In this document: positions 45,112 to 55,353 of the stretch, piece by piece
Position numbering within the stretch: position 1 is the stretch's first letter
Layout: the number at the start of each line of letters is the position of its first letter
Assembly: GCF_963678635.1 (NCBI RefSeq)
Contig: NC_087064.1
Span: 72,105,465-72,169,464, forward strand
Origin: Symsagittifera roscoffensis
Taxonomy: Eukaryota; Xenacoelomorpha; Acoela; Convolutidae
DNA length: 64,000 nucleotides
Direction: 5' to 3'
Position numbers and translations under genes: made by a program
The notes under the pieces: generated by a model
The model's input: only the letters and a program-made list of their open reading frames with translations
The model's database searches: none
Told to the model about the DNA's origin: nothing

Positions 45112-46030
45112 CCCTCCGATCAGCTCCGTAGATAGAGCTAACGACTTAAGGATCGGAAAAGGAAGGAATCGGAGGGTCCAAATTTGATAGTTATTGGCCA
45201 AATTTTTGTCTCCAAACCAATTTTGATCCGGTTTTTTGCACTATTCCAGTGCCGTACAGGGCTACTACGCTCGTTTCAATTATTTTTAGGCACTTTCGAT
45301 AGGAATTGCGGAAAAAGTTTCTCAGAACCTATATAGGTGGTGAAAAAAGGCCATTTGGACAAACACGTTTTTAGAAATTTCTCAAAGACTAGTCATCCGA
45401 TCGGGATAATTTTGGTACCATAAGTCGACATTTTGGACCAATTTTCCGGACCGCAACCGTTTTTGGGTTGATAATCTCGGAAAAGAAAAATTTTTTAGAA
45501 TTTGTTGGTTCGGAGGGTCCAAATTACAGGCAACCCTCCGAGCGGCAGAAAATTTTATCAAAACATCTTTTTATTCAACTGGGAAGGTTGACCGTGTCAG
45601 CCAACCTAGTTTAAAGTCAGGTAGACCGCTTTTGGAGACTTTGTTGCGGTGACATAACCTTTTTTCTTGATTTTTGAGGAACCCTCCGAGGTAACCCTCT
45701 GGAGTCAGCTAAGGCCCTTAGCAACCCTCCTTAGTGGGAAATTTCCACGAGGTTATCCAAAGAAGTTAAGACAGCCCCCCTGATAGAGAGTTTAGCTTGT
45801 TTTGACGCTTCCTGAAGTCAATTGAAGGCCCTTCTGAGTGAAGCTCAGAAATTTGAAAATTTTGGAGGTACCCTCCGAAGTAAGCCTCCGGAGCATATTA
45901 AGCATCTTATTGACCCTCCTTAGTAAATTTAGGGGGACCCTCCGAAGTGACTTGGGTGATCAAGGTACCCTCCGAAGTAGGCTAAGTGTCTTAACAACCC
46001 TCCGAAGTAACCCTCCGGAGTGTCTTAAAC
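45112..46030 (+). repeat. Interspersed ACCCTCCG repeat array in the leader
   Basis: About a dozen copies of ACCCTCCG or close variants (ACCCTCCTTAG, GCCTCCGGAG) are spaced 25-150 bp apart, densest at 45675-46020, often in pairs such as 'accctccgaagtaaccctccggag'. The intervening segments also recur in part ('gtcttaa', 'aagtgac'). M1 carries the same array on the opposite strand (30530-30900 and 31380). The paired units can form short hairpins through CTCCGGAG. Confidence 0.75.
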
Positions 46031-46251
46031 CTTCTAAACAACCCAAAGTTAGAAACTTGAGGAAATCTTCTGTGGCAATTTGGGAAAAGGAAAATATCCA
46101 TTTAATTTAAATCATATTAGGATATTAGGCGCGCTTATTAAGATCATAAGAGCCCATTTTGACCCGGAAATTTGTGATCAACTTTGGATTCTAGACTGGG
46201 TGTATCAGAAGTACCCGAACAAAATTTTTTTTTGATTGTGATTTTGGTTGT

Positions 46252-46560
46252 GTGGTTGCCTTGAGCTACTTAATAGGAAAATTCGGGCAATCCGGGAACA
46301 AATAAAGGAATACCTCGGTGAGTGTATTAGGCAAATACACACTCACTTGAGAAGAAAAGTTGTTCCCTACTCTCGTGCACTTGGAGCAGTCCGGGTGTGG
46401 GAGAGCTTTTTCATAGACTTTAGAAGTTTTCGATCAGAGGTTGCCTTGAGCTACTTAATAGGACAGCTCGGGCAATCGCAGGGCACCTAAAAGAAGACCT
46501 CGGTGGGTGTATTAGGCAAATACACACCCACTTGAGAAGACTGTGTCCTGGGCTTTGTTC
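46252..46560 (+). repeat. Twin structured modules in the leader
   Basis: Two related units of about 120-150 bp begin 'ttgccttgagctacttaata' at about 46257 and 46440. Each contains a hairpin around 'gtattaggcaaatac': the outer stem is GAGTG/CACTC in the first unit and GGGTG/CACCC in the second, so the base change is compensated. Each ends 'cttgagaaga'. M1 has both units on the other strand (about 30060-30170 and 30240-30345). Confidence 0.65.
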
Positions 46561-47023
46561 TTTCGGATCGTTCCGATTGAGGGAAGTCTTCTTCTTTAAG
46601 ACTAAGTTTTATTGATCTGTTTCTGAGTCATCACTGCTTTTTATCAAAGATTGTTTAATTTTAACAAAGCACTGACTTGATAATTTATGTGGCGATAAAT
46701 TGATACTGACAAAAGGTCGCTGTCACCTGTAGGATATTCTTATCTGATTATCTATTGTGTTTGGTGTGTTGATTATATCTTGTGAAAATTTTGTGATACT
46801 GTTATAATATACGACAGGTATGAGCTAGCATTATATCAATACTGAGCAGGCCCTGTGTGTGTGTAACTCTAACGGAGTCACTAATATTGTCATTGAGAAA
46901 TCTAAGAGACACTCTTGATACTTACGAGATCGAGGAGGCAGCGTTAAGTAATTTAACTTGAATTTGTTTGCGGTACGTGTGCATCGCCATTAAATCATAC
47001 GAAAATTGTTTTTGTAACAAAGC

Positions 47024-50000
47024 ATGCAGCGCAGGGACTCGTTAGGATCGACTACTAAGATTCCCAGGCTGAGTAAAGGCAGCACGCGAAAATTTAAAAC
47101 TAGGCGTAGCCAGTCCTCATTTAGCAGCGCCTCTGACGTGTTTGCCGAAAACGAATCGACTAAAGGTCAACCTGATCTTTCAGTGAGCGAAATGAGATTG
47201 AGGAGCGAGAAAAACCTCGATAGCGATCAAAGGCGGAGCGCTGAAACCGGAACCGCGAGCGAAACGCTTGTGGACCCCTTTGACGAGGAAGAACAGACGC
47301 TCATTCGACCCGACTTTGAGCCGAGCGAGGACCTCGAGCGGGAGGAAGTCGAAAGGACGGAGGAGACCTCGGAGCGTTCCGAGGTCGAGCCGCGAGAGGA
47401 AGTCTTATTCAAGGGAATGTCCAAATCGGAGACCAAGAGTCACAGGTGGAGGGGAGAATACTCACATTCGGCTAGTACCCACTCATCTCTGGCCAAGCAG
47501 AGCAAGAACGCAATGATGTCGAGTATAAGCCCGAGTGAAGAACAACCGGGTTCGAAGGCCAAGAAGAGTTGGAAGTCATTGTACGACGAGCGCATGGCGT
47601 CACTACCAACTGTAGGTTTAACTTCCAGTTATGACTACCCGGAGACATCCCATCCGGATGTGAACTTCACACCGTGCCCAAGGAACGATAAGAACGGGAA
47701 GGCGTTATCAGCCTCGCCGACCAGGCCCATGTCAGATGGGATAACGATGGGAGCGTCATCAACATTCGACAGATTAATGACGTCCATGAGCAAGCAAAAA
47801 GGCGGTGCGTCATCAAGCACCAGGCTGCAGCCGCAGTTGACCTCATCTACTCTGGGACTAACCCCGTCATTTGGGGCCACTGGCGACATAAGTGACATGT
47901 TCGCTGGCGTAATGAATGGTCTGGATGAACTGAGACGGGACATGACTAAAAGAATAGATCAGGTTGATGAGAGAGCTCACAAGGGTCAAGAGAATCTGAG
48001 AGATGAACTAACGCACGTGAAGTCGCAGGCGAGGGTTGATCAAGCTCAGTGGATTCGCAACACCGATCAATGCCTGGCGGAGAGCCTGGCACAGGCAAGC
48101 AAGGAGTCATACGAAAGAGAGGCTAGGATGACCAGGGAGATCGAACGATTGTTGAACGATCATGATAGTACCTACGCCCACACGATGACTAGCCTGGAGG
48201 AGAGGTTAGATGCAAAGTCTGACTTAATGATGCGGAAGCTTGACGCGATCCTGAATGGGAGTAGTTGGCAGGAGCATTCCAACCCAAGGGAGCGCTCACG
48301 CCATGCGAATGTTGGAGATGGTACGGGCAGCAATACCAGAGCCCAGCAAGGCTCGAGAACGAACTACGAACCTAGAAACAAGGAGCGGCCAAGGGCAGCC
48401 CCGCAGAGGCCTGGCTGGACGAATCCAGTCCCGCCGGAGGCAGATGCCACCCCGGAGACAAGATTGCCAACCGTGCCACAAGTCAGTTCAGTACCGGATC
48501 TGACTACAGTCTCACAAGACACAACGATGTATGCCTCGATGTTTGAGCCTCTGAACAGATCTCTTGAAACATTCATCGCCAAGCTCTCGAAGTCAACAGA
48601 GAGAGGAGAGAGGTCAAGGAGGACACTGAAAAAGCCGAAGTCATATAAAGACGAGTCAGACGGCTGCATTGATACTTGGATAGAGGTGATGAAGTTACAC
48701 TTTGAGGAAGAGAATCTCTCCAAGAAACAAGAGTGCAGCGCGCTGACGAGCAACCTGGAGGGTACTGCATTAAGTTGTGTAATGGCAAAAAGAGCCAATG
48801 AGAGAGACAGCGCTCGCAAGATATTCGACATCCTGCTGAATCGTTTCGGCTCTGGAGTACAAGGGCATCAGGCTATGGTGAAGTTCGAGAAGAGGCGTCA
48901 AAGAGATGAAGAATCAATAGATAAATTCTTGGACGACCTTGAATTGCTCAGGAGGAGAAGCAACCCGGATGAGAGAATATCCGAGCGAAACTTGGCGATT
49001 GCTTCGAAGTTTATGGATGGAGTAAGGAGTGAGGAGTTGAAGACGATGTTGGCCACTCACTTCACCCTGTCGCTTGACCAGGTACCCACGCCTGACGACT
49101 TGCGTATGAAGTCACGCGAGTATTTACTCATAAAACCGAGGGCGCAAAACCGTTACAGCAATTATGGCAACTATAGCGGGACAAACACTGGTGCGAATTC
49201 CAGTTGGTACAAACCTCGCGATGACATGGATAAGAGGAGGTCGTGTGCGAATTGTGGTTCGATGGACCATCACGTTTCTGCGTGTTCTGCATACAAACAG
49301 AACATGAAGGCCATAGGCTACTTTCTCGAGGACGCCGACGCGACCGACGAGGATCATGAAGAGTATGTCAGAGGGCTCATCATGAAATATGGTCCGAGGT
49401 GTTTCTTCTGTAATTTGGAGGGACACTTCAAGTCGGATTGTACTCAATTTTGGGACGCAGTAGCGGACGCGAAACATCCCCGCCACGAAGAGGCGCTTTC
49501 GGGTGTCAAAGCCAGTCGAGCACGTCTGATGAACGAGGCTGAATCTCGGAGAAAGGAGACGACACCGAGCACCTTCACGACCAAAAAGGTTAGGACATGG
49601 CCTGACGAGGTGGTAGCCTCGAACCTCGAAGCAGAGTCGTCTAGCCCACTCAAGGTGGATTACGGCCTAGCGGCAAGGACAGCGCTGCAGAATGTCAAAC
49701 AGGACCTAGCCACGAAAGAAGTGGAGCAATGGGTAAGGTCGGAGCTGGAGAGCACAGATCTTCGGGAAAGTTTTAATGTTCTGGGTAAAACGACAAAAGT
49801 AGAAGACAAAGAGGAACCCAAGAAACAGGGACTAAAACTGAACGTTATATCTGGTAAGACTTTCGGCATGACGAAGGCGGGGACCAAAATAATGTCCATC
49901 ATCTCAGTCGCAGGGCACCAGGTGGTCAAGAACTTGAGTCAACCATCCGAGATTACACTAGTCCACCTGGACATCTATGCCGACTACCTGAAGGAGAAGG

Positions 50001-52597
50001 ATCCCAAACTGGACTCCATGGCAGTGCGAGCGCTGCTCACAACGGGAGGTCCGAGGCTGATGAAAGTGGACGGACATTATATCGATGTCCATGGCCCTTA
50101 CCCGATCCTGATGAATGTGGATGGCATCAATATCTACACGAAAGCTCACATAACTGATGCGAACGATCAGATTGGCCGGATATACATTGGTCAAGAGGAA
50201 CTGAAGGTTAGACGAATCGGACACAACGCGATGCTCGAACAAGATGCGGTGCATATTGGTTGCGAGGCCGATCTGGCCGCACACGTTCTGGACGTGCAAG
50301 GCAGACAACTTTCAGTAAAGGGACTGCTAGACACGGGAGCAGTGGTTAGTGTCATGCCAGTCAAAACTTGGACCGACATGGGTTTCGAAAGGTCGGATCT
50401 CATACCGACAAACATCAGGTTGGCAGCTGCCAATCAGGAAGCGATCTATGTCGCCGGACGAACCCCAATCATTTCACTGCAGCTCGGAGGAAGACATCTT
50501 TGGATGAGCTTCCTAGTAGTAGAGAATTTGGACGAATCCGACCAGTTCATCCTAGGAAGGGATTTCGTTCGCAGCTTTGACGTCACGATCGATCTCAATG
50601 ACGGATTGATTAGGATCAAGGATCCTGAGAGAAAGTATGAAAAAAGACCCCTTAATAAGATTTTAATTAATCAGGCCAAGGTGCCGATTTTTCTGGATCG
50701 AAAAGTTAGATTAAAACCAAACCAAGCCGTAGTAGCGACGTTTAGGATGAGGAACTTGAATGAACTCAGCAATGACAGACAGGTGTGTCTGGTGCCAAAT
50801 CCAAACAGTAAAAGCTCGGCTATTTTAGGAAGAAGCTTCTCACTCACTCAGAGCGGACTGTGTGTGAGTGTGTTATTGAACACAGAAGCAACAACAGTGA
50901 CAATACAGAGGGGAAAGAAACTTGGCTACGCTTTGCCTCTGAACACAGACTTTCAGAGTGTGGAGAACTTGAAAAAGTTTGATGTAACTAAATGTCCATT
51001 GCATGCGAACCAAGAATGTATAATGAAAAGAGTGAATGAATTGAAATCTTCTAGGAAATTGTTTTTAATGAAGTCGGAAACAGATGATGGGCTGTCTAGT
51101 TGTTCCAACCTCCCTGAGAGACCGACGGAGGCAGAGTTAGCAGTGAATAAACCTGTCCTACCTGAAATAGAAAATCTGACGGGTAAAATATCAGACAAGG
51201 AACTAGATTCGCTCAGGGCGGTGCTAAATCGGAACGCAGACGTTTTTTCGAAACATAAGGCTGACATAGGTTGTTGCAATTTTGTAGAGCACGAGATTGA
51301 GATAGAAGAGGGCTCGGTACCTCATAGGGAAGGGGCGAGAAGAATGACCCCAAACAAGTCAGAAGCGTGTAGGAAGGAAATCGAGATGTTAATGGAGTAC
51401 GACATGATCGAGCCGTCGAAGTCCCCATGGGATTGTGGCGTGGTCATGGCGAAAAAGAAAGGGGGACAACTCAGATTTTGTTGTGATTTCCGTTATCTGA
51501 ACGCAGTGACTATAAAGGACGCATACCCGATTCCCCGCATCGATGAGAGCCTATCCAAGCTGGGAGACGCGAAGTTCTTCACGACGTTGGATTTGGGCTC
51601 TGCATTCTGGCAAGTGCCACTCAGAAAGCAAGATCGAGAGAAAACAGGCTTCGCGTGTGAGCTGGGACTGTTACAGTGGAAGAGGATGCCATTCGGATTG
51701 TGCAACGCGACGGCCACATTCCAGCGACTGATGGCCCAGGCACTCACGAGCGTCACTAAGAAATACGGGAATCTCATCATGTGTTATGTCGATGATGTCG
51801 TGATTGCAAAACCTACCTTAGAAGACCACATAGAGAGGTTGGAGGAGGTGTTGTCTTGCATGAAGCAGGCGGGTCTGAAATGCAAACCCTCTAAATGTGA
51901 AATCCTCAGGGATACCATAAAGTATCTGGGCCGCCTGGTTGACAAACATGGAGTGAGACCAGATCCCGAAGCGGTTGAAGCGGTGCTAACCTGGAAGGCA
52001 CCTAAAACAGATACACAGTTGATGAGTTTTCTGGGATTCGCAAATTATTATCGAGAGTTCATCAAGGGGTATGCTGACAAAATATACCCCATGCAGAGGT
52101 TGATGAGAAACAAGGGCAAAAAGTTCACCTGGACTGATGAGGCACAAGTTTCATTTGAAAACATCAAACGTGAACTTTGCGAGGCACCGGTCCTCGGCAT
52201 GCCAACAGAGAAGGGGATGTTCGTGCTGGACACGGATGCATCAGTGGTTGCGATATCGGGCATACTTCACCAGGAGCAGAAGTGGAACGGGAGAACGGTT
52301 CTTCGTCCGATAGCCTACGGGAGTAAAGTCCTGAGTGATACTGAAATGAAGTACGGCGCACCAAAAGCGGAGATGTTTGCGGTGATCACTTTCGTGGAAA
52401 AATACAGGGCCTACTTGGGGAGTGCTCCCTTCAAGTTACGTGTGGATAACCGTACCCTTGCCTGGCTGAAAACCTATTCGATGGACCAAAGCTATATTGG
52501 TCGTTGGATCGTGCGCCTGGATGGATACCACATGATCATAGAGCACCGTACTCGTGACAAACACCAGAACGCAGATAGCCTCAGTAAAAAGACATAA
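47024..52597 (+). CDS. gag-pol: Polyprotein 1, gag-protease-RT-RNase H part
   Basis: 1,857 codons. The start ATG is supported by M1, which has the same MQRRDS beginning. Residues 1-250 are charged and disordered; about 300-410 is a coiled coil; about 549-680 is a Retrotrans_gag-like helical domain; CCHC zinc knuckles at 741-754 and 793-806; retropepsin with DTGA at 1103-1106 and ILGRDF near 1176; RT about 1445-1625 with YVDD at 1588-1591; RNase H about 1730-1855 with D1736/D1738 in 'LDTDAS' and a final 'HQNADSLS'. gag and pol share one frame, so no frameshifting is needed. The TAA at 52595-52597 falls where M1 reads 'TEFYEQ', so it is a lesion. Confidence 0.9.
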   Translation: MQRRDSLGSTTKIPRLSKGSTRKFKTRRSQSSFSSASDVFAENESTKGQPDLSVSEMRLRSEKNLDSDQRRSAETGTASETLVDPFDEEEQTLIRPDFEPSEDLEREEVERTEETSERSEVEPREEVLFKGMSKSETKSHRWRGEYSHSASTHSSLAKQSKNAMMSSISPSEEQPGSKAKKSWKSLYDERMASLPTVGLTSSYDYPETSHPDVNFTPCPRNDKNGKALSASPTRPMSDGITMGASSTFDRLMTSMSKQKGGASSSTRLQPQLTSSTLGLTPSFGATGDISDMFAGVMNGLDELRRDMTKRIDQVDERAHKGQENLRDELTHVKSQARVDQAQWIRNTDQCLAESLAQASKESYEREARMTREIERLLNDHDSTYAHTMTSLEERLDAKSDLMMRKLDAILNGSSWQEHSNPRERSRHANVGDGTGSNTRAQQGSRTNYEPRNKERPRAAPQRPGWTNPVPPEADATPETRLPTVPQVSSVPDLTTVSQDTTMYASMFEPLNRSLETFIAKLSKSTERGERSRRTLKKPKSYKDESDGCIDTWIEVMKLHFEEENLSKKQECSALTSNLEGTALSCVMAKRANERDSARKIFDILLNRFGSGVQGHQAMVKFEKRRQRDEESIDKFLDDLELLRRRSNPDERISERNLAIASKFMDGVRSEELKTMLATHFTLSLDQVPTPDDLRMKSREYLLIKPRAQNRYSNYGNYSGTNTGANSSWYKPRDDMDKRRSCANCGSMDHHVSACSAYKQNMKAIGYFLEDADATDEDHEEYVRGLIMKYGPRCFFCNLEGHFKSDCTQFWDAVADAKHPRHEEALSGVKASRARLMNEAESRRKETTPSTFTTKKVRTWPDEVVASNLEAESSSPLKVDYGLAARTALQNVKQDLATKEVEQWVRSELESTDLRESFNVLGKTTKVEDKEEPKKQGLKLNVISGKTFGMTKAGTKIMSIISVAGHQVVKNLSQPSEITLVHLDIYADYLKEKDPKLDSMAVRALLTTGGPRLMKVDGHYIDVHGPYPILMNVDGINIYTKAHITDANDQIGRIYIGQEELKVRRIGHNAMLEQDAVHIGCEADLAAHVLDVQGRQLSVKGLLDTGAVVSVMPVKTWTDMGFERSDLIPTNIRLAAANQEAIYVAGRTPIISLQLGGRHLWMSFLVVENLDESDQFILGRDFVRSFDVTIDLNDGLIRIKDPERKYEKRPLNKILINQAKVPIFLDRKVRLKPNQAVVATFRMRNLNELSNDRQVCLVPNPNSKSSAILGRSFSLTQSGLCVSVLLNTEATTVTIQRGKKLGYALPLNTDFQSVENLKKFDVTKCPLHANQECIMKRVNELKSSRKLFLMKSETDDGLSSCSNLPERPTEAELAVNKPVLPEIENLTGKISDKELDSLRAVLNRNADVFSKHKADIGCCNFVEHEIEIEEGSVPHREGARRMTPNKSEACRKEIEMLMEYDMIEPSKSPWDCGVVMAKKKGGQLRFCCDFRYLNAVTIKDAYPIPRIDESLSKLGDAKFFTTLDLGSAFWQVPLRKQDREKTGFACELGLLQWKRMPFGLCNATATFQRLMAQALTSVTKKYGNLIMCYVDDVVIAKPTLEDHIERLEEVLSCMKQAGLKCKPSKCEILRDTIKYLGRLVDKHGVRPDPEAVEAVLTWKAPKTDTQLMSFLGFANYYREFIKGYADKIYPMQRLMRNKGKKFTWTDEAQVSFENIKRELCEAPVLGMPTEKGMFVLDTDASVVAISGILHQEQKWNGRTVLRPIAYGSKVLSDTEMKYGAPKAEMFAVITFVEKYRAYLGSAPFKLRVDNRTLAWLKTYSMDQSYIGRWIVRLDGYHMIIEHRTRDKHQNADSLSKKT

Positions 52598-54490
52598 TTT
52601 TATGAGTGCCTCGAGGAGAGACAGGCTAACCAATCAGAGATCAAAGACGGGTTTTCCTTTCTGGACAAAGAAACCTACGACAAGCTGCCACTTACTAGGT
52701 GGTTAGACAAGTCAGGACATCCTATACCTGGACACCCTGACCTTCCAGTGGAGACGGCCGCGGAGATAAAGCTTTTAGCTTGAGGCGAGCCCGTTCCGTT
52801 GGATCTGCTAGTCCGATCCAACTTGGTACAGCAAGAACTAACCAGGCTGGGTATAAACAGCATGGCTCTATTGAACAGGACGGTGAACGTGGCGCCGGAC
52901 GTCATGGGAAAACTCCGTGACTTGTTGGACAGGGAAGTGGATAGGCATGATCGTGAATGGATGGAGACCATGCAGCGGTTGACTGTCACCGAGAGAACAG
53001 AGAAGAGGCCAGTGTCCATTCGCAGCCGAGGCGTTGAACGGGATTGCAGGTCGATTGTCAACCAGCTGGTGAGCTCGATGCCGAAGGAGGTCTTGTTGAG
53101 AACTTCGTTCACTGAATATGGAACACTGAATCAGAACCAAACTACTGAGGAAGTCAGGATCAGGTCGGAATCTAGCTTCACGAGGAGAGTGCACTTCACG
53201 GAATCAAAAGAGGAATACGAGCCGAGCCCAGATTGTTCGTCCGTGGACGAGGCAATGTCCGGGGAGTCTGATACCTTCGAGCCAGTCAAAGACGACTCGT
53301 CTGAGGAGTCGGACACCTTTGAGCCCGTGCAGGACGACTTATCCGGGGAGAGGTTGACTAGACCACCTAGGGGCAGAATTTTGTCCGGGGAGTCGGGTTC
53401 AAAGCGACCGATGGACAGAGTTTTGTCCGGGGAGTCGAGAAACATCTCAGACAACTTGGAGTATGATGTTGGAGAATCAGTCGACTCAAGTGTTGACTCG
53501 GGACCCCAGTCCTGGGACAACACGTCTGAAACAACTTCCAATTCCGATATATCAGAGATCGCAATCCACTCCTTATTGGTAGACTGGAAGCAGCGTGGGC
53601 TGGACCGAGAAACACATCAGGATCCAGACAGGGACAGATACACCTCAGATGAAGAGAGCACTGTGGTAGATAATGCCGCAGACGAGCTCGAGCTGATAGC
53701 AGTTTCGAAACGCCCAACCAGATTGCTGCCACATGGTACGGTCGTCCGTACCAATATGGAACCATCTGTGCAGGAAGCGACGCCTTTGAAAAAGATATGG
53801 TGTGTCAAGTTGATGGACGATGCTCATGCTCCGGAGATAATGAGTGGGCAAATGAACGTGGTGAAGACGTATTTGAAAGCCAGGTACAGGCTGTCGGATC
53901 TCCTAAGGGCTCAACGAAATGATAGAATGACGAGCAGTCTGAAGAGATGGATCGAGAATGGAGCACCTGACAAGGGAGATTTGGAAGAAGACAGCTACAA
54001 AATCCTGAAGCAATTCTACCTGAAGCGAAACGACTTGTTGTACCTGAACAAGGACGGAATCGTAGCCTGCAAACGGAAAGAGGAGGACAAGGTCCTCTAT
54101 AAATACAATTCAATAGTGTTACCACAGTTGTACCAGACCGAATTGCTCTTTCGCTCACATGATCAGATGGGCCATCAAGGCGTGGACAAAGTGTATAACA
54201 GGATACAGAAACGATTCGAATGGCCGGGATTGAAGAAGGCTTGTGAGAAGTGGATCGCAGCATGCCTGTCATGTCAGCAGGCGAAGGACCCCAGGAAGCT
54301 GAGGTTCCCCCTACAGTCAATAGAGTCGTCAGGTTTCAACGAAGTGGTGCAAATTGATCATCAGAAAATCTGTATGACAGCAACGGGCTATAATCAGGTG
54401 CTGGTAATGATCGACCAATTTACGAAGTATGCGGAGGCAGTACCCTGCATGACAGCATCGGCGGAAGAGAAGAAACATGCGATCATCTGA
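52598..54490 (+). CDS. pol: Polyprotein 1, acidic linker, HHCC and integrase N-terminal half
   Basis: This continues the frame of 47024 after the TAA, with a second stop (TGA at 52781-52783) where M1 has Lys; open from 52799 by the first Met. The linker has 'LRDLLDREVDRHDREWMETM' and an acidic Ser-rich stretch with repeated 'LSGE' motifs (to about residue 230 of the open piece). The HHCC zinc-binding domain is at about 454-496 ('H...H...CLSCQQAK'). The first integrase Asp is in 'VVQIDHQKI' near residue 520, followed by 'NQVLVMIDQFTKYAEAVPCM'. The piece ends at an indel near 54470; the true frame continues as 'CDHLIKVWIARHGC'. Confidence 0.85.
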
Positions 54491-55353
54491 TAAAAGTATG
54501 GATAGCGAGGCATGGCTGCCCCATCACGTTCCAATCGGACCATGGCAAAGCATTCGTGGGCGATCTCACGAAGGAGTTGATGAAAAGGTCGCAGGTAACG
54601 CAGGCCCACTCGACCACTTATCACCCGCAAACGAATGGCCTAGTCGAGAGGCAAAATCGCACACTGGTATCCATGCTGAGAGTCTATTGCTCGCGTTACA
54701 TGGATGACTGGGACAAGCACTTGCCGCAAGTGATGGGTGCCACCACGGGAATAAGTCCGCACATGATGTTAACGGGTCATGAAAAAGCGCTCCCGTTGAC
54801 GTTTTTCTACCCTGAATATGAGGGGAAGAGGACAGCACCGCAAACGTACGTGCGGGATGTTATTAGAAGACAGCAGGACCTCAACGACTTATGCAGGAGG
54901 AATACGCAACAGGCGCAGATTAGACAAAAAAGGAGGTTTGACAAAAGGACAGCTGATGCGAAGGCCTACTCAGTTGGCGACTACGTCTGGGTGTTCCAGG
55001 AAGTGGTTCCACCAAAAGGAACCAAGAAATTATTAAAGAAATGGCGTGGTCCATTTCAGATAACAGAGGTGTACCAAGGAGGTCGTTTTTATCGATTGAG
55101 CACTGGAAGAGCAGCTCATTACGAGAATATCAAACCACACAATGCCTCGTCAGAGGATTGGTGCATCCCAGCGGACATGCAAGAGGGAGACTATTTGATA
55201 GTGGATCCTGCTTGTGAAGTGAATGAAAGGGGTACTCGCGACAAGAACGACGGGAATGAGGTGGTGGACGATTGCGATCTACCACTGGATCTCGAGTTTA
55301 CCGAGCGAGTAGAGGTGGACGATGAAACTCTACCTTATGCCGAAGAAGACTGA
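54478..55353 (+). CDS. pol: Polyprotein 1, integrase C-terminal half with GPF module
   Basis: Entered from the previous part by frameshift; the first internal Met is at 54556. 'FQSDHGKAFVGDL' gives the second catalytic Asp (codon at 54538) and 'NGLVERQNRTL' the Glu (54646), with exactly 35 residues between them (D,D35E). 'LPQVMGATTGISPHMMLTGH' lacks the 'YNSTQHST' segment present in M2, a small deletion. 'DYVWVFQEVVPP...KKWRGPFQITEVYQGGRFY' is the GPF module. No chromodomain follows. The TGA at 55351-55353 replaces a Trp codon of M1. Confidence 0.85.
   Translation, partial: CDHLIKVWIARHGCPITFQSDHGKAFVGDLTKELMKRSQVTQAHSTTYHPQTNGLVERQNRTLVSMLRVYCSRYMDDWDKHLPQVMGATTGISPHMMLTGHEKALPLTFFYPEYEGKRTAPQTYVRDVIRRQQDLNDLCRRNTQQAQIRQKRRFDKRTADAKAYSVGDYVWVFQEVVPPKGTKKLLKKWRGPFQITEVYQGGRFYRLSTGRAAHYENIKPHNASSEDWCIPADMQEGDYLIVDPACEVNERGTRDKNDGNEVVDDCDLPLDLEFTERVEVDDETLPYAEED

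Larger units (their letters stand above)
43885..47023 (+). promoter_or_regulatory. P2 leader (5' untranslated region, about 3.1 kb)
   Basis: Non-coding, with many stops in all frames and several upstream ATGs. It holds an A-rich stretch (about 44150-44290), a single copy of the block duplicated in M1, a long ACCCTCCG repeat zone (45112-46030) and twin hairpin modules (46252-46560). 'gagcaggccctgtgtgtgtgtaac' near 46845 is also conserved in M1. Ordinary scanning through 3 kb seems unlikely, so internal entry or a spliced leader is plausible (inference). Confidence 0.6.

Noticed and set aside
47227-53541. Long open frames on the minus strand across the P2 coding region (for example 48364-48831 and 53131-53541)
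   Set aside because: They lie opposite a strongly supported gag-pol frame, show no motifs and are shadows of its codon bias.
54900-55353. Chromodomain after the integrase
   Set aside because: The sequence after the GPF module is acidic and leads into the macro region; no chromodomain aromatic residues are seen.
52597-55353. Alternative genetic code or programmed readthrough to explain in-frame stops
   Set aside because: Both TAA and TGA occur, at positions where M1 has different sense codons (Glu, Lys, Trp), so simple mutation explains them better.
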